Part shown: one piece after another, positions 33,036-44,600 of the stretch | How the letters are laid out: the number at the start of each line of letters is the position of its first letter | Position numbering within the stretch: the stretch's first letter is position 1 | NCBI GenBank assembly: GCA_963556695.1 | Contig: CAUWAG010000013.1 | Location: 1,116,001 to 1,180,000 of the forward strand | DNA length: 64,000 nucleotides | Direction: 5' to 3' | Origin: Anthostomella pinea | Lineage: Eukaryota; Ascomycota; Sordariomycetes; Xylariales; Xylariaceae | Notes under the pieces: model-generated | What the model saw: the letters and a program-made list of their open reading frames with translations, nothing else | What the model was told of the DNA's origin: nothing | Databases searched by the model: none | Position numbers and translations under genes: made by a program

Positions 33036-33860
33036 CTGTCATTCTCAAGCAGAGTGTCGGTCCCCACTTCACATCGCTGGCACCTCCCAACTTTTTTAAA
33101 ACGGGCTTTTTGATAAAACAAGCTGTATTATAGCCATTTTAAGACATATCAAGGAAGCTAATATATATAAAATATACAGTTCTTAATAAAGATTTCGGTA
33201 AAAATAAAAATTTAGATTATATAAGCATTTAAATTAAGTTATTTAACATTTATATTTTATAATAATCTTTTTAAAAGTTATTATAGCGTTTATTACGTAA
33301 TTTCTTCAACGTTAATTTTTATTATAATGCATTTAAAAGTATGGTTAAAACTTATATTCTAGCTTATTATACGGGCTTTAGTCGCTTAGTTATTAATTAT
33401 TATTCTTATATTCGCTATATTACCCCTCCATAGCCTTCTTGCCTCGGCAATCCAGTTGACAGAAAGACAAAAATACATTATCTAAAGTTGCAACTACCAT
33501 CCCAACGTCGCGCAAATTATTTCATACCATTTTTAGATAGCGACGAAACAGGGCTGTATAGGGATGGTATGAATTGACATGTGCGACGTGAAAATGGAAG
33601 CGCGACCGTGAAAAACGTACATTTGTCGATTTTATCAACCAAGCCCAAAAGGTTGGGAGGTGCCAGCGATTTGAAGTGGGGACCCACACACTGCTTGTGT
33701 TGAATACACGGATGTTGATTGATGCTATTGATTGTTCTGCTCTGCGTGCAGAGATTGATTATCTGTCTTCTTGGTGGGTCAGATGCCCTGTGCGTCTCTG
33801 CCCACTGGAGTTCTTCCGGTGTCTATCTCCGGCTCCCATTCAACAGCTTGAGAATGACAG
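33036..33860. mobile_element. inverted-repeat element G with ~60-bp TIRs and AT-rich core
   Basis: The left end from 33036 reads CTGTCATTCTCAAGCAG and continues into GTCCCCACTTCACATCGCTG and GCACCTCCCAAC. The right end is the inverted copy but is split by a 148-bp LTR: the inner part is at 33645-33697 and the outer part (AGAATGACAG) at 33851-33860. TA abuts both ends (33034-33035, 33861-33862). The 33.1-33.64 kb core is AT-rich and non-coding. No transposase remains. Confidence 0.75.
33698..33845 (+). mobile_element. 148-bp solo LTR, TSD GCTTG, inside the right TIR of element G
   Basis: Begins TGTTGAATACAC and ends CCCATTCAACA, with exact duplications GCTTG at 33693-33697 and 33846-33850. 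Removing it and one duplication restores continuity of the element G terminal repeat, which confirms the boundaries independently. Confidence 0.85.
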
Positions 33861-34112
33861 TAGGAACAAGAAAAAACCCCTAAGCAAAACCCCGAATGTG
33901 CGCACCTTGAGTCGGTAACGCTCAAGGCCGTGGCCGCCGATACGCCGGCTGTAACGCCCAATCGTTCGCCGCCTTCTCGCCATATCCCAGGATGAAGTTA
34001 CATTCGTCCATCTCAAGGAAGCGTCGGGCATCTCGCCCACATCGTTCCAAACAATTTACCCACGGCGCCCTTCAATCCCCGGCGGCGAGCGGGCCGGGCC
34101 CGTCATCAGATC

Positions 34113-35063
34113 TCAAATCCGCGGGCAGCCCACAAAGCCCCTAAACGGGGAGAAACCCGCCGGAATCCCAACCGACTCGTCCATCTCGACGCCCTCGCGC
34201 CTGAGGCGCAGGTAGTGATCGTACATGTCAGCGCAGTGATCTCCGTAATCAAGCTGCAAGTGGTATTCAGGCTGCACGCCGTATCCAGGCTGCACGCCGT
34301 GTCCAGGCTGCGCGCCGCCATCAAGCTGCGCGCCGCCATCAAGCTGCGCGCCGCCATCAAGCTGCGCGCCGCCATCAAGCTGCGCGCCGCCATCAAGCTG
34401 CGCGCCGCCATCAAGCTGCGCGCCGCCATCAAGCTGCGCGCCGCCAGCCTGCGCGCCGTAACGAGGGTGCGCGCCGTCCCTGCCGCAAGCGCAGCAGAAC
34501 ACCTCAAGCGAGCCCATGACGCGGTAGCAGGCGACGTGTTTGGGGAAGGGGTTCTGCTTGAGGTATCTCCCGATATCCTTCATCGTGACCAGGCCCCAGC
34601 CGCACTCGTAGATGTGCTCCTGTAGGGCCTGGTAGGTCGTGAAGGGTCCGGCGGGGATCTGGGTGTCTTCCGGTTAGTGGTGCAATGTCTTGGAAAAGGA
34701 GGTGGTGGTTGCTTGGAGATGTAATAGTCTCCTTGTGTCTGCGAGGTACGGTATGTAGAGCAACGACTCCGCCCATGGAGGACTAACCTGTGTTGTGAGC
34801 AGCAGCACCATCTTGCACGCCGGCGAGAGGTTGAAATGGGCGCGGATAGCGTCGCGGACCTTTCGCAAGTCGGAATTTCGCTCGGAATTATCGTACAACT
34901 GCGCCTGGGCGCGGGAGTCTGGCTGGTCCGTGTCCAGCATGGGCGGGACGCCGCTGAGGTCGCAGCGCGGGTCGCGGCAGACGTTTGCCGCGGACGCATC
35001 CTGCGGACAGTCGGGGACGGGGCCGGGTCGTTGCTGCTGCTGTATGCCCTGCATCGTGGACAT
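34113..35063 (-). CDS. unknown protein with perfect GGAQLD hexapeptide array
   Basis: Two exons, 34788-35063 and 34113-34658, with a 129-bp intron (GTTAGT ... ACCCAG, phase 0); 273 residues from MSTMQGIQQQQ. The N-terminal half has SDLRKVRDAIRAHFNLSPAC and, across the junction, KMVLLLTTQIPAGPFTTYQ followed by ALQEHIYECGWGLVTMKDIG: a compact folded region. Next comes LEVFCCACGRDG, then seven exact GGAQLD repeats, then diverged relatives (GYGVQP type), and a C-terminal MYDHYLRLRREGVEMDE segment. No signal peptide or membrane segment. I recognise no family, so it may be lineage-restricted. It lies between the repeat-rich region and the aspartic protease. Confidence 0.68.
34321..34446 (+). repeat. 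coding minisatellite, seven perfect 18-bp units
   Basis: Unit TCAAGCTGCGCGCCGCCA repeated seven times without a single mismatch, in frame in the minus-strand gene (GGAQLD). Diverged 18-bp relatives, such as GCTGCACGCCGTGTCCAG, lie on the 34270-34320 side, and one imperfect unit at 34447-34460. Confidence 0.92.
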
Positions 35064-35980
35064 CGTTCGTGCAGTGAGGTAGTGTCGGGGGGAAGTTTTT
35101 GTTTGAGATTGGACGGTTGAGTTGCTGCTTGTTGACCGCCCCTTTATGGCTCGTACGACGACGCAAGTGAGATAAAAGTAAAAAGAAGTCGCCATGGGCA
35201 GCAAACTGACTGACTACCTTTAATCTTCAGCATTAGCATCTGACATATCGCTTAAGGTTCGTGACGTGCACGCGAAAGCCGTTGGATATCATAACATGCT
35301 CAAGGGCGCGTTTGATATTATAACACGCGCAGCCTTCCGTGATCTTGGTTTCTGATTGGCACCTTTGGGACCTGTCTGAAGCCATTCACATGTGAGGCTT
35401 GGAGACCATGTCATGGGCTGCTTTTAGAGTTCGCATGTTCATCAGTCATTTTGGCTGCTTGAGGGCCGAGAGCAAAGATACAGCCTCCTATGAGCTCCGG
35501 CCATACTTACATGCAGCGTGGCGTACCTCAGCAGGACAAGAAGAGTCATACGAGCTGTTGAATAGGCACTACATCTCCTGTGAGCAGCGGCAGGCCCATC
35601 CATCGCATACTTCGAAGTCAATGGGTTAGTGGTCAGTGGGAATGACAGGAAGGCAGTTGACAGATGTATGTTTTGATTTGATGCTTCAACGCCGGCAAAA
35701 AAATATTCTCGCTGGTTCTATGCTATTCTGGTATGACCACCTCCATATAGTCTAGGCCGTCCTCGGCTGATGCATGCAAATGCTTATGAAGCGCCCAACC
35801 CCGGAGTCTTCGGTCATCTATACCGGTGCTCGTGTAATGATCATGATACATGGTCCCCTGCCGTCATGGCCTGCCGTTACCTCCAAACGCCTTGCCATGC
35901 TTGAAATGCAGGGGTGTCATGCCCCGGTAAGTCCTCTCTCTTTAAATAATGAAATGTGTCTTGTGGGACAATCGAGGTCC
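35064..35980. other. intergenic, no gene seen
   Basis: Upstream flank of the hexapeptide-repeat gene and downstream flank of the protease. Only short open frames without motifs. Confidence 0.5.
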
Positions 35981-37460
35981 TCAAGTCATCGTCACAAACG
36001 TCGCAAACCCGAAAGATACGAGTAGGGACAATGCAGATACCGATGTGACCATCGTCGTCGCGGAACTCTTAGTCTCTCCTAGTTCAGCTTCGCCATTGCC
36101 ACTGCTAGTCGCCACGCCCTCCGTAGCCGACACGGCGTTGGTGACGGCAGTGGCATCCGGAATTGTGGAACCAGTGCCGATCTCTTGAACATTCGACTCC
36201 GTCGAGTTGAAGTTCGTTTGCGCAAGTGAGATCTCATTGTTGTCGATGTCGTACACGACATATGCCGATCGGAGGAAGGTGTCACCGAGAACGCTGGTGC
36301 CTGAGCCCGCCGGTGAGATACCAAAGAGGCAGGCCGTGACGCCGTCGGGGAAAGTTGGGCGTCTGCCACTCGTGGTGACGAGATCCAGTACAAGTTCGTT
36401 CATCTCTATTGAGATGTTGGGGGAGGAAAACGTGAAATCCAGGGTTGTGGTGTTGGCGGCCAGCGAGCACGGCACGTAAGCAGCGCCCTCGCTCGAGTCA
36501 TACTGGGCGTTCAATTGCTCATAGATACTCTCCACCATCGTGTCAGGCAGGTATGTGAGCGAAGACCCGGAATCGAGTAAGACGGCGAGAGCCTCGTCGG
36601 TGGCAATGGCGGTATCGCCCAGCTGGACTGACGTCAGGGTAATCAGAAACTCGGAATGAACGCCATTGTCCGCCTGAATTGGAAGCGTCTGGAGGCTGCC
36701 AGTGTATTTCGCCGTGTCGACTCCCCCAAATAAGATGCTGCCCTCGTTCGCGTCCAGGTCGTTCAACCACAGGCTGTAGGCATTGGTCGCAATTTGTCCA
36801 GACGAGACCATCTTCATCGGCAAGTTCTCGTATGAATCCATCTGGGCCCTTCCGACCTGCACTTCGTTAACTGGGTAGCCGATGCCGAGAATGCCCTGCC
36901 CGGATGAGCTCTCGTAGCCAATTCCAAATTGCAACCGGTCTATTGTCGATCCGTCGATGGTGATCGTGTCCGACACATAGTCTCCACTGGCCCCCGAGCC
37001 ATCAACATAAGAAATATTAAACCAGCTCCCAACATACTCGTAAGTCGATGAGTCGTTTGCCGTGTACGTCCCTGCGAAGGAACACGGATCCGACTTTTGT
37101 GAGCAGAGATTCGAGGAGGCGGTATTCAGCCAGAGGTCGCTGCTGCCCGTGTCCAGATGCATCCGCACAGACTGTCCTGGTGTCCCTACAGTACCATTCA
37201 CGAAGTAAAGTGTTTCCTACCGAAAATCAGCAATGGAGGCGCCAAGTCTGCCGGCGACATATGCTGACCTCATTGTCCAAGTCTGCCTGTATCGTTCCTC
37301 TCCGCCGTAATCGATCCCGATTGACTGGATTTGAAATGGGCTTCCTCTGCGTGGACATGCTGACGACCTTTGGCTTCCCAAGAACACTCGGTATGTTTCG
37401 TGCTTCCGCCGGCAAAGATATTATGCCCGCTGCTAGGGCAAATATCGTCGTCGACCTCAT
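35981..37460 (-). CDS. secreted, GPI-type aspartic protease (yapsin/OPSB-like)
   Basis: Pepsin-family (A1) endopeptidase. Two exons, 37269-37460 and 35981-37216; the 52-bp intron has an unusual GTCAGC donor but a good CTGAT branch and GGTAG acceptor, and joins the frame exactly. 475 residues. Signal peptide MRSTTIFALAAGIISLPAEA, a short pro-region with a basic cleavage-like site (NRDRLRRRGTI), first catalytic motif HLDTGSSDLW (Asp ~86), flap region around WFNISYVDGSGASGDY, second motif VLLDSGSSLTYLP (Asp ~279). A Ser/Thr-rich C-terminus ends in a hydrophobic tail (VSALSLLVSFGFATFV), typical of GPI anchoring to plasma membrane or wall. Both catalytic Asp are present and it looks functional. 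Alternative: a secreted, non-anchored protease with a chance hydrophobic tail. Confidence 0.93.
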
Positions 37461-39684
37461 GATGAATATGAGGACCAATGATATCACTGTGAACAATGAA
37501 TTGCAATCGTCGAACCGTTGAACCGTTATCGTGCCCGTTGACTCTGTGTGACCGCAACACACAGTATGCTATAACCTGAACATGGAGGTGGCTGGTTTGT
37601 CGTATTAGTCTAGTGTCGGAGTGTGAATGTCTGCCTTATGCCGCTCGATACCGTTAGAGATGTTATCCGGGACGTTGGAACGTATTCGTCATTCGTGCGC
37701 GGCCTGCCGGGTCTAGTAGTGAGATTTAAGGTCAAAGTCAAGGTAGAAATAAGAATGTTTAAGAGGCGCCGGCACTCGCTTGCAGTCCGGAGCATCCTAG
37801 CAAGGCTGAGGGAGGCAGAAACACGGGCATTGGTCGCCGAGTAGGGTTGGCGATTGGCATGATGTATATCTGAGCCACAGAGGGACTGCCAAGGTACTTG
37901 GAAGTGTCAGGTATTTCTGCCTCTGATGGGAAGTATCTAAGGAGTCAGGACCCGAAGTATTTGTGGCCTGGTTTGGCATTGTCCATGGTGGGCGGTCCCA
38001 GCATATGCAACGTCAAGGGTCACCGGATAGGTTGAAAGGCGGGCTTGGCGCAAGCTGACGCGCGTCCTTCACACGTCGTCGTCGACTCGACTGGGGACTC
38101 GTCAGCCTCGGGGCACTCGCCCAAATCTGGTCCCGAGAGAACCGCGAGTGGTCAAAACCAAGAGAGACATTCATTTCATGACGGTCACCAACACGTCGTC
38201 TTCTCCATGCCGATAATGTCAGCCATCATCGTGAAAGAGACTTGTCTTGCGAAATCGGCTCTGCAAATCTGCAATGTCGAAAACCCCAAACCCTCGGTTC
38301 TCGCCCCAGCTCTTGCGTCGCGACTGCCAGCAGCGGCCGAAGCGAAGCTGGACGGTAAGTTTGAACTGGTGGAGACCCCAGTCTTCAGTGTTGGTCCCAA
38401 AGACAAATCTAGCAATACGAGGGCTATCCGTGCCCCGAAGCCTCGGAAGATGTCCCAGCCACCTTCTCGGTGCACCCACCCTGATACAGTAGACACGAAA
38501 ATAGCGGGGCATGATTCTGTGAGTTTGCAAAAGGGCAGAAACGTTGCTGAGTGCTATTTCAAGGGCGTGCGTTCTGATACGCTTGACTGTGTCAGACGCC
38601 GCCAATCGCCACTCCGAGGGGGGGAGGTTTGACTCTGGAGGGGAAACAACCTCGGCGATCATACATAGCAGCCCCGTGGCCGTCCGAACAGGTGTCTGTC
38701 CATTGGTCGTCGACAGTCCAAAGCCACGACTGCGGTGAGCTTGCGACTCGCGAGGTGTCTCCAAGGAAACAGGAAACGCTCGGATGTGGCATCGAAATGT
38801 CTCCGTGACCTGAAATAGCACCCAGCCATGCCAGTCTGCAGCACCTCGGCACACCGCCCCAGAGCCACTTGGCCTCTGAGCCTCTGAGCCTCATGATCCA
38901 CCCAACCCCCGAATGCCGCTCCCGGCGTGAATGCGAATGCCGGTAGTGACTGCGAGACGCGTAATGGAAGATGGCGCCATAGTGACTAGTCCCTTTTTGC
39001 GCACTTGCAATCGAGTCGCCGGTCTGAGCTTACAAGTGGGCGAGAGAGACGGGCATTCGGAACGGGAGAGAGGGAGAATAAATAAGGTAAACGGTAGCGG
39101 ACTGCCAAGGGGAAGAATTCGGCGTTGGCGGGCTGGCTGGTGGGTCTCGGCAGCTGTGTGCTTCTGGTCCGAGCTTCCACCTTGAAAGTTGAAACTGGAA
39201 GCAAAGCGCGGATCCTAGTCGGGCTTGCTATGCTGATAGTCCGACTCGCTTCCTTCCAACCGCTCCAACATTGGTAGGTATCTACCTACATAATTGCAGG
39301 AGAATGCCTCGAGTATCCCGCCACCCGAGAGGTTCGTGGGTGATTTCACGAAAAGCGCTTTTCTTCATAGGCGGGTTCAGATCCCGAGCCGCAGCGAGGA
39401 ATACGGTCCCGCTGACATTTATAATTAGCCCGCGCGGACCATTGAGCTCAGTTCATACTTCTCTTGTGTTGGGATAACGAACTGCTGAGCATCGAGGAAA
39501 CAGACCGCGCTGACTGTTGGTCATCCCTGCTGGTTGTTGAGCTCATGTGTCAAACGTTCGTGTTGACTGGCATATCCTCTGGCGAGTGGTCTAGGAGCCG
39601 CAAGGTTTGGTTCTCTCATGAATTGCTCGATACACCACACAAGACGTTACCTTGGTGAGCGCTAACGACCCCAATGACGGTACG
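37461..39684. other. 2.2-kb region without a supported gene
   Basis: The first part is the protease promoter. A 195-codon open frame at 38045-38632 (plus) overlaps equally long frames on the minus strand and shows no domain. I do not annotate it. Confidence 0.45.
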
Positions 39685-40182
39685 TCATGGACAAACCCTG
39701 TGGTAGTCGTCGGTAAGAAGCTCCATACCGATGCCGTTAGTCACAGGCGATGGAACATGTTGCCTTGTCAAGACAGGAGGAAGATGGTGTATGAACCTCG
39801 TCCCATAATCCCATTCCATGACGTCTCTTTTGCACTCTTCGTACCTGAAGTTATCCGGCCATCCATACTCGCGGTAAATCTCGCGAATCTTCTAGACAGG
39901 TCAAGTAAAGCCAGCTGTGCCATCACTTCTTGCGGATGGCTCCGGCACGTCATCTGGATGTTGGCATCCCTGATAGAGCTGGGGGAAGTACGTATACCAC
40001 TGGGCTTCGACAGAGAAGTTGTTGGCAGAACAACTTACATCAGTCTTTGCATTCCGGTAAAGCAAGTCCCGGTCATCCAGGTTTCCCGGTATGCCAACCC
40101 AGTCAAGAGTGGCGAACCTGGCTTTCCACTCTTCGAAGAAGTCCTTCATGGGCAGCGTGTGAAATGCGCGCCAGAATCCGGA
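39685..40182 (-). CDS. C-terminal exons of an unrecognised protein (5' part not resolved)
   Basis: Two exons fit in phase: 40039-40182 (after a GGACAG acceptor; SGFWRAFHTLPMKDFFEEWK, then WVGIPGNLDDRDLLYRNAKTD) and 39685-39891 (KIREIYREYGWPDNFRYEEC, then DYGTRFIHHLPPVLTRQ, ending TGA). The 147-bp intron has GTAAGT and TCTAG ends. Both exons have protein-like composition and no stops. An upstream exon may lie near 40490-40560, ending at a GTAAGT, but the ~300 bp between contains degenerate GTTGGCTC-like repeats and I could not find the start. It may be a relic. Family not recognised. Confidence 0.4.
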
Positions 40183-40665
40183 CTGTCCGGGCCTGGCTCA
40201 TTCCACTTCGAGGCTCAAGTTGATGCACGAAGTCCGTCGTGTAACAGTAATCGAGCTGCCACGGAGCCACGGAGAACGAGTCCAACACTGCTAGAGCCAC
40301 AACCAGCATCGAGCCCAACACTAATGGAGCATGAATAGAAACGTGCCGAACACTGTTGGAGCCACGAACAACAAGGAGCCGAACACCACGAAGACCACAA
40401 CTGGGAACGAGTCTATCTCAGGTGGCGACGGAGAAACGAGATGGGATGAGTCTACGCAGAAAGAGACGTCCCATGTGTACTTACATCAAACGAGAGCGCC
40501 AGTTCTCCCAACCACAATGTCCCGCATAGCCTGGTGTAAACCCTGAGGTTATTACGATTCGCTGTTTCCTGTCGATGTCTGCTCAATTTCACCGTGGTAG
40601 TGACTTCCTGGGCTTTCAACTCTTCTAACATAAAAGGTCGCCAGGCACTACAAGATTCGGCTCAC

Positions 40666-41062
40666 ATGGCCACAGATTCAACGAGAGTACTAAACACTAA
40701 AGAGCGAGCCAAGGCAGCAAGCCGATCACCTTCAATGCGATCAACCATCAACGACGAATAGCTGAGTCTCCGACCACTCCCTGACGAGGTGGACGAAGAA
40801 GAGGACGAGGCTTTCACAGCCATTTCAAATGAGCCCAAGTCTACGAAACCTGGCGCCACTGGGCAAGACCGCCGCCCTGGACCCAGGCCATCTACTACCC
40901 GGGCAGTGACACCAAAAAGGGATTCTAGAAGCGCCGATACGGCAGTTGGATGCTGCTCGATATCGAAGCTGGTAAGTGCTCATTGCTGCCATTCAATGAC
41001 AATGTGGTTCTGGTTTGCTGATTTGATTGTAGGCACCGTACATCGCTGCTGGGCTCGCGTGA
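40666..41062 (+). pseudogene. short gene relic with one in-frame TAG
   Basis: Reads MATDSTRVLNTKERAKAASR, SMRSTINDE, TAG (40759-40761), LSLRPLPDEVDEEEDEAF, and on to GCCSISKL at 40971. Then come a 61-bp intron (GTAAGT ... TTGCTGATTTG ... TGTAG) and APYIAAGLA with stop at 41062. 111 codons in phase except for the TAG, which is one C-to-T step from CAG. Unknown family. It converges with the gene ending at 41132. Confidence 0.5.
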
Positions 41063-41131
41063 GGTTGGATCGTTCTTGGGTCAGCAGATCTCTGCCTCGG
41101 TCTAGGTTTCTCTGAACTTCTGTGATCTGTG

Positions 41132-41612
41132 TCATTCTCTGTTGTATTTGCGAAACTTGAGCACGCGCTTGATGAGCTCGTTTAGCTCTTGCACGCGGGA
41201 TGTGGCTCGTTGCACACCGTCCATATCGTCCTCCATCATATCCACCATCTCGTGTACTGGCTCATTCATTGGCCTTCCACCCGGTTCCATGAAGAAGTAA
41301 TACTCGTTCTCGCTCGGTAGGACCGCGACGGAGCGCCGAGATTTTGCGTTCTTGCGCTCAGAAACTCCGAGTAGGTCCAGCTCGTTATGAGCCTTAGCAT
41401 TGATGTTCGGAGCTCTGAATTCGTTGGCTCAGTTCGACGCAGGTCGTTTCGCAGGTCGTTGACGGCCACGGTTCGAAGCGGGAGCCATCATCCACGTCAA
41501 TGATCGCTGGCTCTGTGACATATCGTACTGCGGGCACGACTGGAAGTCGATAAAACGACTCCTTTCTTGATGACCTTGGGTAAGCGGATCTATCAAATAG
41601 CTCAGTGAGCAT
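41132..41612 (-). CDS. small hypothetical protein, two exons
   Basis: Exons 41470-41612 and 41132-41414, 55-bp intron (GTGGCC ... CTGAG ... TTCAG), phases consistent, 141 residues from MLTELFDRSAYPRSS. Features: RLPVVPAVRYVTEPAIIDVD, then after the junction APNINAKAHNELDLLGVSER, ENEYYFFMEPGGRPMNEPVH and a C-terminal helical acidic-to-basic stretch MVDMMEDDMDGVQR / LNELIKRVLKFRKYNRE. The donor is non-consensus, which lowers confidence. Function unknown; it may be a decaying gene like its neighbour. Confidence 0.42.
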
Positions 41613-44600
41613 GTAATTAATGAGTCATCGGTAGAGGACGTTGGAATTTCGTGTCGCCTCTTCGGAGCCCCGAAACACATCAGGCGCGGTTCAGAAAAGA
41701 GTGAACACTTCGCCATAGTACCCTCGCCCTTTTGGAGGCTCGAGTTGGCTTCAGAAGCCGCTTGTATATACAGGCGGACTGCTTGTCACGTCCTATCGTC
41801 CTAGAAGACACTTGCTAGACGTCGAACACTTCAACCAACCAACCAACCCACCTACCATACCTATGGCACCCTAGCTGGCTGGCTCAGAGACACGAGGTGA
41901 ACTTGTTGTATGGCTCCAAATCGCAAACCACGCCGCGATGACAGAACAAAGACTGCAAACGTCTTCATGATATGTTATGGACCGAGAAGGCGCCGAGTCA
42001 ATGAAGACCACGATGGGGTCATCCGCAGCATACGAGAAGCACGAGAAGCAAACGAGAAGCTCCCGCCGGATGCGCACCAATGACGAGAAGCCCTCTGGCG
42101 ATCGAGGCACCGACAACCCTCACGTCGAAGCGAAGGATACGGATGAAGCAGAGGGCGCTGACGAGCGGACGAGCAGCCTGTGCAATGACCACGGCATCAC
42201 GGCCACGGTATCACGAGTCATATCTTACCAACGATACAGACTTTGGAAAAACAGACATCACATGCTTGGAGAATTATTAGCTCTTCCGTCTTGGTAAGAG
42301 GGTGATTGATCATCATGCTACAAAAACGAAGAGATGAAGACGGCGTGATAGCAGGAACGACTTTCGCGGAGGTCTTGACTCCATGGTTCCCAAGCCAGCA
42401 GGTTGAGAGATGGCATGGCTTGCCGAGACGTCAGTTCTTGAAGCCAAACTCTACAAGGCAATATGTGATATCACTTCCAAGAATAGGTATCTTACGGAGT
42501 CTAAACGTATCGTTCTTCTTAGAAATCCAAGAGGTTTGGAAGTGAGGTCGTCATCAGATCGTAAGCCATTCTAGATGATTTCCACCAAGCGCGGAGAAGT
42601 CATGTCGAATGTGTTCAAACGCATCGCCATCACATCATGAAGCTGCAGCCACATATCGTTTGCCACAGGGCGAAGAAGCATATCACCATGCTCGAACTCA
42701 TTCTGTTCGTGCATACGGGTAATAAGAAAGCGGCTGCTTACCGCAACCTAGTTCACTCTCTGAGCTGACAGAAGCATGACAGATTGACTGTACCCATGTC
42801 GGGTGCGGCTGTCGCTTCCGCTGTCATTGCCCACATTGGTGCGGCTGTCGTTTCCACTGTCGTTGCCTATTTCAGTGCATCATGGTGACAGACTTTTCTC
42901 AGATCACTTGGGGACAACTGTTGGAGAGATCTCCTCCTACCTTGTGAGCACAGATGGATCGAGAACTCGGAACCCCGAAGGCAGGGAAACCGTACCACGT
43001 CCGACGCGTCGTTTCACAGACAGAGCAGATGATACTGTGTATAACGGACCTTGCTAAAAATAAACCCCTGAGAAAATCGTGCCTCGAAGACTCGGTTGAT
43101 TGCAGACAGGGATCAAAGCAGGTCCGCCGACCCAGATAAGCAGCCCTATAGGTCGACCCCTGATATAATGTACCGTGGGGTTAGTCTCGACAGGGAGCCC
43201 TACCAAGTACCAGTATAGAAGGACTGACACTCCCCCGACCGAGAAAATACTTCAGATTTCTTCTTGTTTAAACACAAAGTCAGAGTATCTTATCATGTCA
43301 AAGAGATACGATGCTGATGCCCTGTCGGTGACCAGCCCCACGGTACATTATTTCAGGGGCTGCGTCTCGGAACGACGAAAAGCCCAGGGCCAGGGTTCTG
43401 CTGCGACCACTACCTACCTCTGACTCGAGCCCCCTATGTTGCACTGCTGACGGCTGGCTGCCTTTAGATGAGCAAGTTGCTCCAGCTCGTCTCGCAGAAC
43501 AAATGGCATCCATCAAGCCTCGCGCGACTCTAAGTTTAACTGCACGCATAGTCCTGCATATTCACGGGCAACGCAACTTCAGTGGTGCAACCCCATACTC
43601 CAGAGCAACCCAAGCCAGGGGTGGGCACTGGGCAGGGGCAAGCGCGTGCCAATGATGCCATCCATCGTCAATCCACCCACCCACCTGCTCCCTGAAGGGG
43701 GTAAAAAAAATCCCCGACAAATCCCCGACAAATCCCCCGACGACGAGGCAAGCTCAATGACGCCGATCCGGGGTGAGCGAGGGTATCTGGGTACATACAT
43801 AGTAGGTAGGTAGGGAGGGAGGATGGGTGGCTGGCTGGCTGGAGAAACGTGATTACGCGGAGGTCCAGCTTCATGCGTTCGTTCGTTGCTTTGCAGCCTC
43901 GAAGCCAGCAGCCACAGGATGGAGTACCTACGTACTTCATATCATACTAGTATGTTCAAACCTGTACCTATGCACAGGACTTTTCACCTCCAAGATCCTA
44001 CGTCGAGCCCCCCCCCCGCCCGAGAGAGAGCGCCCCCAATTCGCTGCCTCGCACCCTGGTCGCTGCTCCTTAACTATCGCGACGCGATGTGGCGTGTGGC
44101 CTGGCGGATTTCAGAAACGGGAGGGGCTTAATGGGAACGACCCCTTGAACTGAGGCTGTGCAGGCATAGTCACTGGTGAGTGCCCTGAGGCACTGGACCC
44201 GGACAGCCGGGCAGATGATGCCTGTCGCGCCTCCCCCTGGTTCGGTCCCGACACCATTACCGCAGCTGGGACCTTGGGGATGTGGCGAGCTACAGTCGAG
44301 CATGTAGATCTAGCCTAGGATCATGGCTATTAGGCAAGACAAGGCAAGGCAGGGTAGGAAACAACTCCATGGCCAGGAGGATGCCAAAGAAGTCCGGGGA
44401 TGTTTCGATCTGCGTGAGGGTTTCTTTCTAGTCGCCGACGGGACCGAGTCTCTGACAACTTGACCCCGTGGTCCCTGTGGAGTGTCTTGACGCTACATTC
44501 ATAGCTCGTTCCTCGGTACGAGATGCCGGGCAGGCAGTTCAGCCACACGGAGTGGGAGTTTCCCGCGCGAGCAAGTGATGCAAAACTTAAGAAATCATTC

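Noticed and set aside
34321..34446. Regular array as CRISPR
   Set aside because: Contiguous 18-bp units without spacers, in frame within a eukaryotic gene.
38045..38632. 195-codon open frame as a gene
   Set aside because: Overlapped by an equally long opposite-strand frame; no motif or coding bias I could defend.
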